Of a stretch of 64,000 nt of DNA, positions 29,071 to 38,751 are shown one piece after another. Position numbers and translations under genes: made by a program. This stretch comes from Tabrizicola flagellatus (GTDB lineage: Bacteria; Pseudomonadota; Alphaproteobacteria; Rhodobacterales; Rhodobacteraceae): the NCBI RefSeq assembly GCF_008271465.1, contig NZ_VMDU01000003.1:186001-250000 (forward strand). Reading direction: 5' to 3'. Under the pieces are notes generated by a model that made no database searches, was not told the DNA's origin, and saw only the letters and a program-made list of their open reading frames with translations. Position 1 is the first letter of the stretch. Every line of letters begins with the position of its first letter.

Positions 29071-31139
29071 CCGCAAGCCTCGTCTTCGCGCCGCTGGTGC
29101 CGTGGGCGCTGCTCTACGTCCTTGCGGGGCTGGCGCTGGCGCTGGTCGCCTTCGCGCTCTGGCGCGGGCTGTCGGGCTGGTGGCTGCGGGGCCTTGCGCT
29201 TGCCGCGCTGGTCGCGGCGCTGGCCAACCCGGCCCTGCAGGAGGAAGAGCGGCAGACCCTGTCGGACATCGTGATCCTCGTCGTAGACGAAAGTGCGAGC
29301 CAGGGCCTTGCCGACCGCCGCGCCCAGACCGAGGCCGCCGTCGCCGCAATCGAGGCCGAGGTCGCGGCGCTGCCCAACACCGAACTGCGCATCCGTCGGG
29401 TGGGCGACGGGGCCGAGGATGCGGGCAGCCTGGTGATGACCGCGCTGTCCGAGGCGCTGGCCGAGGAACCCCGCGCCCGTGTCGCCGGGGCCATGGTCAT
29501 CACCGACGGGCGGGTCCATGACGCGGGCGTGGTGCCGAACTTGCCCGCGCCGCTGCATGTCCTGCTGACCGGCCGCGCCGCCGACTGGGACCGCCGCATC
29601 GTGGTGAAGAACGCGCCCGCCTTCGCCATCATCGGCGAGGAGTTCATGCTGGAACTCAGGGTCGAGGATGTGGGCGCCCCGCCCGCCTCGGCGGGGACCG
29701 AGGTCGCGCTCACCATCGCCATCGACACCGAGGAACCGGTAACCTACACCGTGCCGCTGAATGAGGATCTGGAACTGCCGGTGACGCTGCCGCATGGCGG
29801 GGCAAACGTGCTGCAATTCAGCGTGGCGCCGGTCGAGGGCGAGATCACCGACCGCAACAATGCCTCGGCCGTGCAGATCAACGGGGTGCGCGACCGGCTG
29901 CGGGTGCTCCTGATCTCGGGCGAGCCGCATGCCGGCGAAAGGGTCTGGCGCAACCTCTTGAAATCCGACGCGGCGGTGGACCTGGTGCATTTCACCATCC
30001 TGCGCCCGCCGGAAAAGCAGGACGGCGTGCCGGTGGACGAGCTGTCGCTGATCGCCTTCCCGACGCGCGAACTGTTCGTCGAGAAGATCGAGGAGTTCGA
30101 CCTGATCATCTTCGACCGCTACCGGATGCGGGGCATCCTGCCGATGTCCTACATCGACAACATCGTGTCCTATGTGCGGAACGGCGGCACCGTTCTGGTC
30201 GCGGCGGGGCCGGAATTCGGCGCGGTGGACAGTCTCTACCGCTCGCCGCTGGCGGAAATCCTGCCGGTCGCCCCCACGGCGCAGGTGATCGAGGGCGGGT
30301 TCCGCCCGGCGCTGACCGATCTCGGCCGCCGCCACCCGGTGACCGAGGGGCTGGAGAAGGAGGCGCCCGAGGGCGGCTGGGGCCGCTGGTTCCGCCAGAT
30401 CGAGGTGCGGCAGACAGCCGGCCAGGTGCTGATGTCGGGGCCGCGCGACCTGCCGCTTCTGGTGCTGAACCGGGTCGATCAGGGGCGCGTCGCGGTTCTG
30501 GCCTCGGATCATGCCTGGCTCTGGCGCCGGGGGTATGAGGGCGGCGGGCCGCAGCTGGAACTCCTGCGCCGGCTGGCGCACTGGATGCTGAAGGAGCCGG
30601 AGTTGGAAGAAGAGACCTTGACCGCCGAGGTGCGTGGCGAGGCCCTGACCATCACCCGCCGGACGCTCGCCGAGGCCGATCCGGGGCCGGTGACGGTGAC
30701 GGGCCCGGACGGGACGGCGGTGGAACTCGCGATGCCGCTTGTCGGGCCGGGGCGCTACGAGACGGTCTGGCAGGCGCCGGCACTGGGGCTTTACCGGCTG
30801 GAACAGGGCGAGCTGACCCGGGTGATCGCGGTCGGCCCCGCCACCCCGCGCGAGTTCGCCGAGACCATCGCCTCGGGCGAGCTTCTGCAACCTGTGGCCG
30901 AGGCGACGCGCGGCGGAGTGACCCGGCTGGAGCCGGGCGTGCCCGACATCCGCGCGGTGTCCGAGGGCAGGGTCGCCGTCGGTCGCGGCTGGATCGGCAT
31001 CACTCCGCGCGAAGCCTATCTGACGGCCTCGGTCAACGTTGTCCCGGTGCTGCCGGCCTGGGCCTGGCTCCTGATCGCCGCCGGCCTTGCCGTGCTCGCC
31101 TGGCTGATCGAGGGCCGCAAGGGCGCGAGGGCGGCCTGA
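29067..31139 (+). CDS. Membrane protein with VWA-like/glutamine-amidotransferase-like fold
   Basis: 690 residues; ATG overlaps the preceding stop (ATGA). Two N-terminal hydrophobic helices (about 8-28 and 35-52), a large soluble periplasmic region, and one C-terminal helix (about 660-680). The soluble part starts with IVILVVDESASQG, a metal-ion-site-like segment, and later has FDLIIFDRYRMRGILP, NGGTVLVAAGPEFG and RVAVLASDHAWLWRRGYEGG, features of the class I amidotransferase-like fold used in this group without the catalytic Cys. It is the fourth and last gene of the MoxR cluster. Confidence 0.85.
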   Translation: MTASLVFAPLVPWALLYVLAGLALALVAFALWRGLSGWWLRGLALAALVAALANPALQEEERQTLSDIVILVVDESASQGLADRRAQTEAAVAAIEAEVAALPNTELRIRRVGDGAEDAGSLVMTALSEALAEEPRARVAGAMVITDGRVHDAGVVPNLPAPLHVLLTGRAADWDRRIVVKNAPAFAIIGEEFMLELRVEDVGAPPASAGTEVALTIAIDTEEPVTYTVPLNEDLELPVTLPHGGANVLQFSVAPVEGEITDRNNASAVQINGVRDRLRVLLISGEPHAGERVWRNLLKSDAAVDLVHFTILRPPEKQDGVPVDELSLIAFPTRELFVEKIEEFDLIIFDRYRMRGILPMSYIDNIVSYVRNGGTVLVAAGPEFGAVDSLYRSPLAEILPVAPTAQVIEGGFRPALTDLGRRHPVTEGLEKEAPEGGWGRWFRQIEVRQTAGQVLMSGPRDLPLLVLNRVDQGRVAVLASDHAWLWRRGYEGGGPQLELLRRLAHWMLKEPELEEETLTAEVRGEALTITRRTLAEADPGPVTVTGPDGTAVELAMPLVGPGRYETVWQAPALGLYRLEQGELTRVIAVGPATPREFAETIASGELLQPVAEATRGGVTRLEPGVPDIRAVSEGRVAVGRGWIGITPREAYLTASVNVVPVLPAWAWLLIAAGLAVLAWLIEGRKGARAA

Positions 31140-31320
31140 CGTCGTTGCGGTCGGGTGCCTGCGGTTGCCCGGCGCCCCCCGGCGCACGGCCCATTCGCGC
31201 CGCGACGTGCCCGGCATCGGCATCCGGGGTCGGCGGGTCGCTTTCCGCGCCTCACCGGTCCCCTTCGGCTTGGAAACCCTGTGCCGCCCCGCTACTCTCG
31301 GCACCAAAAAGGAGACCCCG

Positions 31321-31731
31321 ATGCCCCGCGCCGAGACCATTGCCCTGATCCGCCGCTACTATGACGCCTTCAACGCCGGCAGGCCCGAGGAGATGCTTGC
31401 CTGCCTGACCGACGACATCGAGCACCGGGTGAACGAAGGCGGGCACCGGATCGGCAAGGCGAAGTTCGCCGAGTTCTGCAGCCACATGGGGGTCAGCTAC
31501 CGCGAGCAACTGAAGGACATGGTGATCTTCGCCACTGACGACGGCAGCCGCGGGGCGGCGGAATTCGTGGTTCACGGGCAGTATCTCAAGACCGACCCCG
31601 GCCTGCCCGAGGCGAAGGGCCAGACCTACATCCTGCCCGCCGGCGGGTTCTTCGAGGTGCGCGACGGCCTCATCTCCCGCATCACCACCTTCTACAATCT
31701 CAACGACTGGATCCGGCAGGTCAGCCAGTGA
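31321..31731 (+). CDS. SnoaL/ketosteroid-isomerase-like protein
   Basis: 136 residues; AAAAGGAG precedes the ATG. An NTF2-like fold: YYDAFNAGRPEEMLACLTDDIEHRVNEG at the N-terminus and FFEVRDGLISRITTFYN at the C-terminus. Such proteins may be isomerases, hydrolases or simple binding proteins. Nothing points to a substrate. Its stop overlaps the GTG of the following GNAT gene. Confidence 0.83.
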   Translation: MPRAETIALIRRYYDAFNAGRPEEMLACLTDDIEHRVNEGGHRIGKAKFAEFCSHMGVSYREQLKDMVIFATDDGSRGAAEFVVHGQYLKTDPGLPEAKGQTYILPAGGFFEVRDGLISRITTFYNLNDWIRQVSQ

Positions 31732-32327
31732 ACATCGACGACATCGACGTCCGCGTCCTGCGCGGCCCCGAGCTGGAGGCCGCCCTGGACGGTGTCGCCC
31801 GGCTGCGGATCACGGTGTTCCGCGACTGGCCCTACCTCTACGACGGCTCGCTGGACTACGAACGCGAATACCTTGCCACCTACCGCGACAATCCCGGCGC
31901 GCTGCTGGTCGGCGCGTTCCACGAGGGCCGGCTGGTCGGCGCCTCGACCTCGACGCCGATGGAGGACCACGCGCCGGAATTCTCGGCCCCGTTCCGAGAG
32001 ATGGGCATCCCGGTCCAGAAGATCCTCTACGGCGCCGAATCCGTCCTCCTCCGCCCCTATCGCGGTATCGGCCTCGGCCACCGTTTCATCGACCTGCGCG
32101 AGGCCCATGCCCGCGCGCTGGGACGGACGCATGTCGCCTTCTGCTCGGTCATCCGGCCCGAGGACCACCCGGCCCGCCCCGCCGTCTATCGCGGCAACGA
32201 TGCCTTCTGGCGCGGCAGGGGCTATGAACCCCTGCCCGGCGTGGTCGCCCGTTTCAGCTGGAGGGATCTCGGCGACACGGAAGAGACCGAGAAACCCTTG
32301 CAATTCTGGATGCGGTCCCTTGATTAG
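31728..32327 (+). CDS. GNAT-family N-acetyltransferase
   Basis: 199 residues starting with a GTG in a GTGA overlap with the previous stop. The chain shows a GNAT-like pattern: VARLRITVFRDWPYLYDGSLDYEREYL near the N-terminus, VGAFHEGRLVGASTSTPM, and ILYGAESVLLRPYRGIGLGHRF as the acetyl-CoA binding region. It probably forms a two-gene unit with the SnoaL-like gene. The substrate is unknown. Confidence 0.82.
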   Translation: MNIDDIDVRVLRGPELEAALDGVARLRITVFRDWPYLYDGSLDYEREYLATYRDNPGALLVGAFHEGRLVGASTSTPMEDHAPEFSAPFREMGIPVQKILYGAESVLLRPYRGIGLGHRFIDLREAHARALGRTHVAFCSVIRPEDHPARPAVYRGNDAFWRGRGYEPLPGVVARFSWRDLGDTEETEKPLQFWMRSLD

Positions 32328-32344
32328 ACAGAAGGATCAGGGAC

Positions 32345-34978
32345 ATGGCAGCAGAGAGCACTCCGGCCATCCACGCCGAGACCGTCCGGGGCGCGCTTGA
32401 AGCCTTCGCGGCCCGGGCAGAAGGGCTGACCTCTGCCGAGGCGGCGCGGCGGCTGGCCGAACACGGGCCCAACCGCCTGCCCGAGGCGCGTGCACGCGGG
32501 CCGGTCGTCCGGTTTCTGGCGCAGTTCAACAACGTGCTGATCTATGTGCTGCTTGGCGCGGCGGCCGTGACTGCGGGCCTGCAGCACTGGGTGGACACCG
32601 GGGTGATCCTGGCCGTGGTCCTCGCCAATGCGGTGATCGGCTTCATCCAGGAAGGCAAGGCCGAGGCGGCGATGGCCGGGATCCGCTCGCTCTTGGCGCC
32701 GAAGGCGACGGTCCTGCGCGACGGTGCAAGGGTCACGGTGCCGGGGGCGGATCTGGTGCCCGGCGACATCGTGCTCTTGGAGGCGGGCGACAAGGTGCCG
32801 GCCGACCTGCGGCTGATCGAGGCGCGGGGGCTGGCGGCGCAGGAGGCGATCCTGACCGGAGAGTCTGTGCCGGTGGACAAGGACCCGCGGCCGGTCGGGG
32901 CCGACGTGCCGCTGGGCGACCGCCGCTCGATGCTGTGGTCGGGGACGCTGGTCACCCAGGGCACCGCGAAGGGGCTGGTGGTGGCCACGGGGCAGGGCAC
33001 CGAGATCGGCCGGATCGGCGGGCTGCTGGCGGGGGTCGAAAGCCTGACAACGCCGCTGGTCGCGCAGATGGACCATTTCGCGCGCTGGCTGTCCTTCCTG
33101 ATCCTGCTGATCGCCGCGCTGATCCTGGTCTGGGGCTATTTCGTCGGCCACCACGACTTTGGCGAACTGTTCATGGTGGTGATCGGCGTGGCCGTCGCCG
33201 CCATTCCCGAGGGGTTGCCGGCGGTGATGACGATCACCCTGGCCATCGGCGTGCAGGCCATGGCCCGGCGCAACGCAATCGTCCGCCGCCTGCCCGCGAT
33301 CGAGGCGATCGGCTCGGTCTCGGTCATCTGCACCGACAAGACCGGCACGCTGACCCGCAACGAGATGGTTGTCGCCGCCGCCCAGACGGAGGAGGGGGTC
33401 TTTGCCGTCACGGGCGACGGCTACGGGCCCGAGGGCGGGATCACCCCGGCGGGCGATCTGTCGCGCCTCGCGCGGGCGGCGGCGCTGTGCAACGACGCGG
33501 CCTTGCACCTGCGCGATGGGCAATGGATCGTCGAGGGCGACCCGATGGAGGGGGCGCTTCTGGCCTTTGCCGCGAAGGCGGGCGGTGTAGCGCCCTCGGC
33601 CCGCGTGGATGCGGTGCCCTTCGACAGCCGCCACCGCTTCATGGCAGTGCTGGGCAGCGACGGCGTGACCCATGTCAAGGGCGCGCCGGAACGGGTGCTG
33701 CGCATGTGCCGCGACGTCGACTACGGGCATTGGCACGACCGGGCCGAGGCGATGGCGCGGCAGGGGTTGCGGGTGCTGGCCTTCGCCGAACGCGCCGAGG
33801 CGAGCGACCGGATCGACACGGCGACGCTGGACGGCGGGCTGACCTTCATCGGCCTTCTCGGCCTGATCGATCCGCCGCGTCCCGAGGCGATCGCTGCGGT
33901 GGCCGAATGCCGGGCGGCGGGGATCCGGGTCAAGATGATCACCGGCGACCATGCCGGGACCGCCGCCGCCATCGCGGCGCAGATCGGCCTCGCCAAGCCC
34001 GGGCGCGTCCTGACCGGGGCAGACCTCGACAAGCTGGACGATGCCGAACTGGCGTTGGAGGCTCTGGATGTCGATGTCTTTGCCCGCACCAGCCCCGAAC
34101 ACAAGCTGCGCCTGGTGACGGCCTTGCAGTCGCGCGGTCTGTCGGTGGCGATGACCGGCGACGGAGTGAACGACGCCCCCGCGCTGAAACGGGCGGATGC
34201 CGGCATCGCCATGGGCCTGAAAGGGTCGGAGGCCGCGAAGGAGGCCGCCGATCTGGTGCTGGCCGACGACAATTTCGCCTCGATCGCCGCGGCGGTGCGA
34301 GAGGGGCGGACGGTCTATGACAACCTCAAGAAGGTGATCAGCTGGACCCTGCCGACCAATGCCGGCGAAGCCGCGGTCGTGGTGCTGGCGCTGCTTCTGG
34401 GCCTCGCGCTGCCGGTGACGGCGGTGCAGATCCTGTGGATCAACCTGATCACCGCGATTACGCTGGGCCTGGCGCTGGCCTTCGAGCCGACCGAGGACGG
34501 CACCATGTCGCGCCCGCCCCGCCCGCGCGATGCGCCGCTGCTGACGGGGGGGCTTGTCTGGCAGGTGATCCTGATCGCGGGCCTCTTCGTGGCCGCGACT
34601 TTCGGCGTCTTCAGCTATGCGATCCAGAAGGGCCATTCGCTGGCCCTGGCCCAGACCATGGCGATGAACACCCTGGTCGTGCTGGAGATCTTCAACCTGT
34701 TCTTCATCCGCAACATGCACGGCACCTCGCTGACATGGGCCGCGGTGCGGGGCACCCCGGTCGTCTGGGCGGTGGTGATCGTGGTCACCCTGGCGCAGGT
34801 CGCGGTCACCTATCTTCCGCCCCTGCAGGCGGTGCTGGGCACGGAAGCCGTGCCGTTCCGGGACGGCATCCTGATCGTGGCCGTGGGCGTGGTGTTCTTC
34901 GCGCTGACCGAAATCGAGAAACAGGTCCGGCTTGGCCTGCGCGCCCGGCCCGGGGTGGCGAACGAAGAATCCGCTTGA
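32345..34978 (+). CDS. P-type cation-transporting ATPase (P2-like)
   Basis: 877 residues. Order of domains: cation-ATPase N-terminal segment (about 10-65), membrane helices, actuator domain with [11 protein letters not shown]4 helix with PEGLP, phosphorylation motif [12 protein letters not shown] (Asp331), nucleotide-binding domain with KGAPERVL, hinge [17 protein letters not shown], and six C-terminal helices. It resembles SERCA-type P2 pumps, but the M6 helix reads [16 protein letters not shown]: Asn700 and Thr703 are kept, while the Ca2+-ligand Asp of SERCA is Ala704. The transported ion is therefore uncertain. Confidence 0.9.
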   Translation: MAAESTPAIHAETVRGALEAFAARAEGLTSAEAARRLAEHGPNRLPEARARGPVVRFLAQFNNVLIYVLLGAAAVTAGLQHWVDTGVILAVVLANAVIGFIQEGKAEAAMAGIRSLLAPKATVLRDGARVTVPGADLVPGDIVLLEAGDKVPADLRLIEARGLAAQEAILTGESVPVDKDPRPVGADVPLGDRRSMLWSGTLVTQGTAKGLVVATGQGTEIGRIGGLLAGVESLTTPLVAQMDHFARWLSFLILLIAALILVWGYFVGHHDFGELFMVVIGVAVAAIPEGLPAVMTITLAIGVQAMARRNAIVRRLPAIEAIGSVSVICTDKTGTLTRNEMVVAAAQTEEGVFAVTGDGYGPEGGITPAGDLSRLARAAALCNDAALHLRDGQWIVEGDPMEGALLAFAAKAGGVAPSARVDAVPFDSRHRFMAVLGSDGVTHVKGAPERVLRMCRDVDYGHWHDRAEAMARQGLRVLAFAERAEASDRIDTATLDGGLTFIGLLGLIDPPRPEAIAAVAECRAAGIRVKMITGDHAGTAAAIAAQIGLAKPGRVLTGADLDKLDDAELALEALDVDVFARTSPEHKLRLVTALQSRGLSVAMTGDGVNDAPALKRADAGIAMGLKGSEAAKEAADLVLADDNFASIAAAVREGRTVYDNLKKVISWTLPTNAGEAAVVVLALLLGLALPVTAVQILWINLITAITLGLALAFEPTEDGTMSRPPRPRDAPLLTGGLVWQVILIAGLFVAATFGVFSYAIQKGHSLALAQTMAMNTLVVLEIFNLFFIRNMHGTSLTWAAVRGTPVVWAVVIVVTLAQVAVTYLPPLQAVLGTEAVPFRDGILIVAVGVVFFALTEIEKQVRLGLRARPGVANEESA

Positions 34979-35058
34979 AAACCGGCCCTTTCGGGGGCAT
35001 ACGGCCCGGCGGAAGCCTGCGGGACATGCCGCGCGGGCCCATCTGCAATGGAGAGACC

Positions 35059-35277
35059 ATGGCCAAGGAAGACATTCTCGAATTCCCCGGTGTCGTGAAG
35101 GAACTCCTGCCGAACGCGACATTCAGGGTCGAACTCGAGAATGGCCATGAACTGATCGCGACCATGGCGGGCAAGATGCGCAAGAACCGCATCCGGGTTC
35201 TGGCCGGCGACAAGGTGCAGGTCGAGATGACGCCCTACGACCTGTCCAAGGGCCGCATTAACTATCGTTTCAAGTAA
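35059..35277 (+). CDS. infA: Translation initiation factor IF-1
   Basis: 72 residues, the exact family length. The single S1/OB fold is clear: [41 protein letters not shown] and the C-terminal [14 protein letters not shown]-1 occupies the ribosomal A site during initiation. GGAGAG lies ahead of the ATG. It is the first gene of a tight block: infA, maf, RNase E/G-like gene, yacG, tRNA-Phe. Confidence 0.98.
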   Translation: MAKEDILEFPGVVKELLPNATFRVELENGHELIATMAGKMRKNRIRVLAGDKVQVEMTPYDLSKGRINYRFK

Positions 35278-35278
35278 A

Positions 35279-35854
35279 TTGCGCCTGATCCTGGGATCGG
35301 GCAGCCCGCGTCGGAAAGAGCTTCTGGCGCAGCTTGGTATCCTGCCCGACCTGATCCTGCCCCCCGACATCGACGAAGATCCCCGCAAGGGCGAACTGCC
35401 CCGCCCGTACTGCCTGCGTCTGGCCGAGGAAAAGGCCCGCGCCGTCCCCGCCGGTCCGGATGACGTGGTCCTGTGTGCCGACACGACGGTGGCGCTGGGC
35501 CGCCGGATCCTCGGCAAGCCCGCCGATGCCGGCGAGGCGGCGGCCTTCCTCACCGCGCTCGGCGGGCGCCGCCACCAGGTGATCACCGCGCTGGCCGTGC
35601 GGCGGGGCGACCGGGTTCTGCTGCGCGAAAGCCTGAGCACGGTGAAGATGAAGCGGCTGTCGGATGCCGAACTCAATGCCTATCTCGCCAGCGGCGAATG
35701 GCAGGGCAAGGCCGGCGGCTACGGGATCCAGGGCCTTGCGGGGGCGTTCATCCCGTGGATTTCCGGGTCCTTCACCGGGATCATGGGCCTGCCGGTGGCC
35801 GAGACGGCGGCGCTTCTGACAGCCATCGGCTATCCGGTCTGGAGACGGGAATGA
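35279..35854 (+). CDS. maf: Maf family nucleotide pyrophosphatase
   Basis: 191 residues. No ATG or GTG fits; the TTG at 35279, two bases after the infA stop, gives the normal N-terminus ([14 protein letters not shown]). Other hallmarks: [23 protein letters not shown] (catalytic Asp), [17 protein letters not shown], and [13 protein letters not shown]. Maf proteins hydrolyse dTTP/UTP or modified pyrimidine nucleotides and are linked to septum inhibition. Translation is probably coupled to infA. Confidence 0.92.
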   Translation: MRLILGSGSPRRKELLAQLGILPDLILPPDIDEDPRKGELPRPYCLRLAEEKARAVPAGPDDVVLCADTTVALGRRILGKPADAGEAAAFLTALGGRRHQVITALAVRRGDRVLLRESLSTVKMKRLSDAELNAYLASGEWQGKAGGYGIQGLAGAFIPWISGSFTGIMGLPVAETAALLTAIGYPVWRRE

Positions 35855-36900
35855 AGGGACGGCTTCTGGTTCTGGACGAGATCGACGGCCGGCAGGCCGC
35901 GGCACTTCTGGTGGATGGGCGGATCGAGGAACTCGCCATCGACCCGGCGGACGACGTGGCGATCCCCGGCGCGATCTACCGCGCCGTTGCCGACCGGCCC
36001 GTGAAGGGCCAGGGCGGCATCTTCGTGAAACTGCCGGGCGGCTCGGGCTTCCTGCGCCAGATCTCCGGCGTGGCGCCCGGCCAGCGGCTTCTGGTGCAGG
36101 TCACCGGCCCCGCCGAACCCGGCAAGGCGGTCCCCGTCACCACGCGTCTCCTGTTCAAATCACGCTTCGCCATCATCACCCCCGACGCTCCGGGCCTGAA
36201 CATCAGCCGCCGGATCAAGGACGAGGAGCGCCGGGCCGAGCTTTCCGTCCTGGCCGAGGCCGGCATGTCCGGCGCGGACGAAAGGCTTGGCCTTATCCTG
36301 CGCTCCGGCTGCCTCGAGGCCGAGGATAAGGCCATCGCCGAGGACATCGCCGCGATGCGCAGCCTGGCCGAGGCGGTGCTCGCCGACCTCTCCGGCGGGC
36401 CGGAGCTGCTGGTGGACGGACCCTCGGCGCATGACCTTGCGTTCCGCGATTGGCTCGACCCGGCGGTGGACGACGCCGACACCGACCCCGAAAGCTTCGA
36501 GCGTCACGGTGTGATCGAGGCGATCGCGGCGCTGCGCCGCCCCCGTGTCGTGCTGGAGGCGGGCGCGCACATGATGATCGAGCCGACCCGCGCGCTGGTG
36601 GCTGTCGATGTGAACACCGGCCCCGATACCTCGCCAGCGGCGGCGCTGAAGGCAAATGTCGCCGCCGCCCGCGACCTGCCGCGTCAGCTGCGGCTGCGGG
36701 GTCTGGGGGGGCAGGTGGTGGTGGACTTCGCCCCGATGCCAAAGCGCGACCGGCACATCCTCGACCAGGTGCTGAAGGCCGCCTTCAAGACGGATGGCGA
36801 GGCGAACCTTGCCGGCTGGACGACGCTGGGCCTCTACGAACTGACCCGCAAGCGCGACCGTGTGCCCTTGTCGGAGCTTCTGCCCGAGGATCTGCCATGA
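35851..36900 (+). CDS. Ribonuclease E/G family protein, short form
   Basis: 349 residues, ATG overlapping the maf stop. It has the S1-containing sensor region and the RNase H/DNase I-like catalytic part. Both catalytic acidic motifs are visible: [12 protein letters not shown] and [14 protein letters not shown]. Length is far below RNase E or RNase G (about 490 and more), with a reduced S1 domain and no Zn-link Cys motif (no CPxC), so tetramer formation may differ. This short version beside maf and yacG is usual in this family of bacteria. Its RNA targets are unknown. Confidence 0.87.
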   Translation: MKGRLLVLDEIDGRQAAALLVDGRIEELAIDPADDVAIPGAIYRAVADRPVKGQGGIFVKLPGGSGFLRQISGVAPGQRLLVQVTGPAEPGKAVPVTTRLLFKSRFAIITPDAPGLNISRRIKDEERRAELSVLAEAGMSGADERLGLILRSGCLEAEDKAIAEDIAAMRSLAEAVLADLSGGPELLVDGPSAHDLAFRDWLDPAVDDADTDPESFERHGVIEAIAALRRPRVVLEAGAHMMIEPTRALVAVDVNTGPDTSPAAALKANVAAARDLPRQLRLRGLGGQVVVDFAPMPKRDRHILDQVLKAAFKTDGEANLAGWTTLGLYELTRKRDRVPLSELLPEDLP

Positions 36901-37076
36901 CCGCCTGCCCGATCTGCGGCAAGCCCGCTGTCCCTTCCTACCGCCCCTTCTGCTCGCGCCGTTGCGCCGATGTGGACCTTGGCCGCTGGCTGACCGAGGG
37001 CTATCGCATCCCTGCCGGGACCGAGGAGGAGGCCGAGGACGTTTCCGAGGACGGAACGCCGCCAAAGCCGCATTGA
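36897..37076 (+). CDS. yacG: DNA gyrase inhibitor / zinc ribbon protein YacG
   Basis: 59 residues. One treble-clef zinc site is formed by CPICGKP (Cys4, Cys7) and FCSRRCADVDLGRW (two more Cys). The conserved SRRCADVDLGRWLTEGYRIP is diagnostic. In E. coli YacG binds GyrB and inhibits gyrase. ATG overlaps the RNase gene stop by four bases. Confidence 0.95.
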   Translation: MTACPICGKPAVPSYRPFCSRRCADVDLGRWLTEGYRIPAGTEEEAEDVSEDGTPPKPH

Positions 37077-37137
37077 GGGGGCGTTTTCCCTCTGGACAGC
37101 CCCCCGCCCCTTGAGTATCACCCGCCCACCAACCGGT

Positions 37138-37213
37138 GCCCAGATAGCTCAGTTGGTAGAGCAGCGGATTGAAAATCCGCGTGTCGCTGGTTCGATTCCG
37201 GCTCTGGGCACCA
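37138..37213 (+). tRNA. tRNA-Phe (GAA)
   Basis: 76 bases including an encoded CCA. Acceptor stem GCCCAGA/TCTGGGC, T-loop GGTTCGATTCC, anticodon GAA in the loop TTGAAAA (positions 34-36). It sits 61 bases after yacG and immediately before a broken integrase gene, so its 3' end probably served as the integration site. Confidence 0.97.
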
Positions 37214-37274
37214 CCTCTACCGCCAAGCCATTGAATAGACCCAGCTTTGTCCTTGGATAGAGCGAGCGTAGAAC

Positions 37275-37790
37275 ATGGCGGAGAACAAAGCTGCACCCCA
37301 CTCATTTGTGAAAGACGGGGTCTACTACTTCATCAGACGCGTTCCGAACGACCTTCGGCACCACTACACCTCATCGAAAATCTCCTACTCCTTGCGAACA
37401 AGGTCGGTCACAGTGGCCGCTCCCCGTGCTGTCAGGACAGCTCAGAAGCTCGACGAGTATTGGTATCACCTCAGGATCAACGACAGCGACCTGCCGGGAA
37501 AGCACATGCTCCGCATGGCTGGGAAACATCGGTGCGGCCCCTTCCACCCTGCCGATGCCCCCTGCGGCGGCTATAGCGGCCAGTGTGAAGCTGTCGGAGG
37601 CGGTGAGCATCTACTTGCGCCTGAAGGGCAAGGGTCGCCCCATCACCTTCCAGCGGTCCGCTGAGAGATCGTGCGGCTACATCATCAACGTGAGCGGCGA
37701 CAAGGACATCACGGCCTACACCAAGGCGGATTCGAACGTCTTCCGCGACGATCTGCTGTAGCGCGGTCTCACCGGCAGCAGCAGCTCACG
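37275..37790 (+). pseudogene. Broken tyrosine site-specific integrase
   Basis: The first about 83 codons read as the N-terminus of a DUF6538-type integrase (FVKDGVYYFIRRVPNDLRHH, then EYWYHLRINDSDLPGKH). A frameshift near 37520 moves the homology to another frame: KLSEAVSIYLRLKGKGRP, then ITAYTKADSNVFRDDLL. A TAG follows at 37759-37761, yet the frame carries on with RGLTGSS before the transposase sequence starts. The catalytic domain with R..H-R-Y is missing. It lies 61 bases after tRNA-Phe, as expected for a tRNA-targeting element. Confidence 0.85.
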
Positions 37791-38657
37791 GTGAAGTTCT
37801 CCTTCATCGATGCGGAGATTGCCAGCTTTCCGATCAGCCGGATGTGCCGTGTTCTTGGTGTCAGCCAGAGCGGCTTCTTCGCCCGGCAGCAACGGCCTGC
37901 CTGTCGCCGCCAGCAGCAGGACTGGTCTATCTGGCGCAGGTCCGGACGGCCTTCGCGCTGTCGAACGGCACCTGTGGCAGGCCGCGCATGCACCGCGATC
38001 TCGTCGATGATGGCCAGGAGATCGGTTGGAATCGCACGGCGCGCCTAGTGCACGAAAACCAGTTGATCGCGCGGCAGAAGCGGCGCTTCAAACGGACGAC
38101 GGACAGCGAACATGCTTGGCCCATCGCCCCAATCTGGTGGCGCAGGACTTCATGGCGGATGGGCCGGACCGAAAATGGGGGGCGCAGACATCTCCTGCAT
38201 CTGGACGGCAGAGGGTTGGTTGTACCTCGCCGTCGTGCTGGATCTCCCTTCTCGGCGCGTCGTCGGCTGGGCCACGAGTGCCCGCATGAAGCGCGATCTC
38301 GCGGTCGAAGCCCTGCGCCGTGCTCTGGCGGCTCGCAACCCTGCGCCGGGGCTGGTTCACCATTCCGACCATGGATCGCAATACTGCTCTGTCGACTATC
38401 AGACGTTGCTCCGCCGAGGTGGCATCCTGATCTCTATGAGCGGGCGCGGAAACTGCTACGACAATTCGATGGTGGAAACGTTCTTCAAGACCGTCAAGCC
38501 GGAGCTGATCTGGCCGGTCGCATGGCAATCCCGCCAGCAGGCCGAAAACGCCGTCGCCAGATATTTTGACGGGTTCTATAACCCCGTCAGGCGGCATTCA
38601 TCGCTCGGATTCCAGAGCCCCATCGCCTTCGAGCGAAAGGTCTGGGAAGTGAGCTGA
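37783..38657 (+). mobile_element. Truncated, frameshifted IS3-family transposase (orfB remnant)
   Basis: OrfB-like sequence begins abruptly with KFSFIDAEIASFPISRMCRV behind the integrase remnant. It then needs at least three frame changes (near 37915, 38125 and 38165) to reach the end at WEVS. The DDE catalytic residues are readable in pieces: D in GADISCIWTAEGW, D in VHHSDHGSQYCS, E in NSMVETFFKTVKPEL. No orfA is present, and I see no clear left terminal repeat. The right side ends with ordinary sequence 94 bases before the amine oxidase start. The element is immobile. Confidence 0.85.
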
Positions 38658-38751
38658 ACGCTCTCCACAGAAACCGGGCAAGTCCAGGCCGTCCTTGGCC
38701 CGAATCGCGCATGGAGGCATCCTGACGCCATTTCAGGCGGAGGATTTCGGG

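Noticed and set aside
37750-38680. Complete IS3 element with terminal repeats
   Set aside because: TGTAG at the left and CCACA at the right look like IS3 ends at first sight, but the arms do not match and orfA is missing.
37214-38751. Right attachment site of the island
   Set aside because: No second copy of the tRNA-Phe 3' end was seen between the integrase remnant and the amine oxidase gene.
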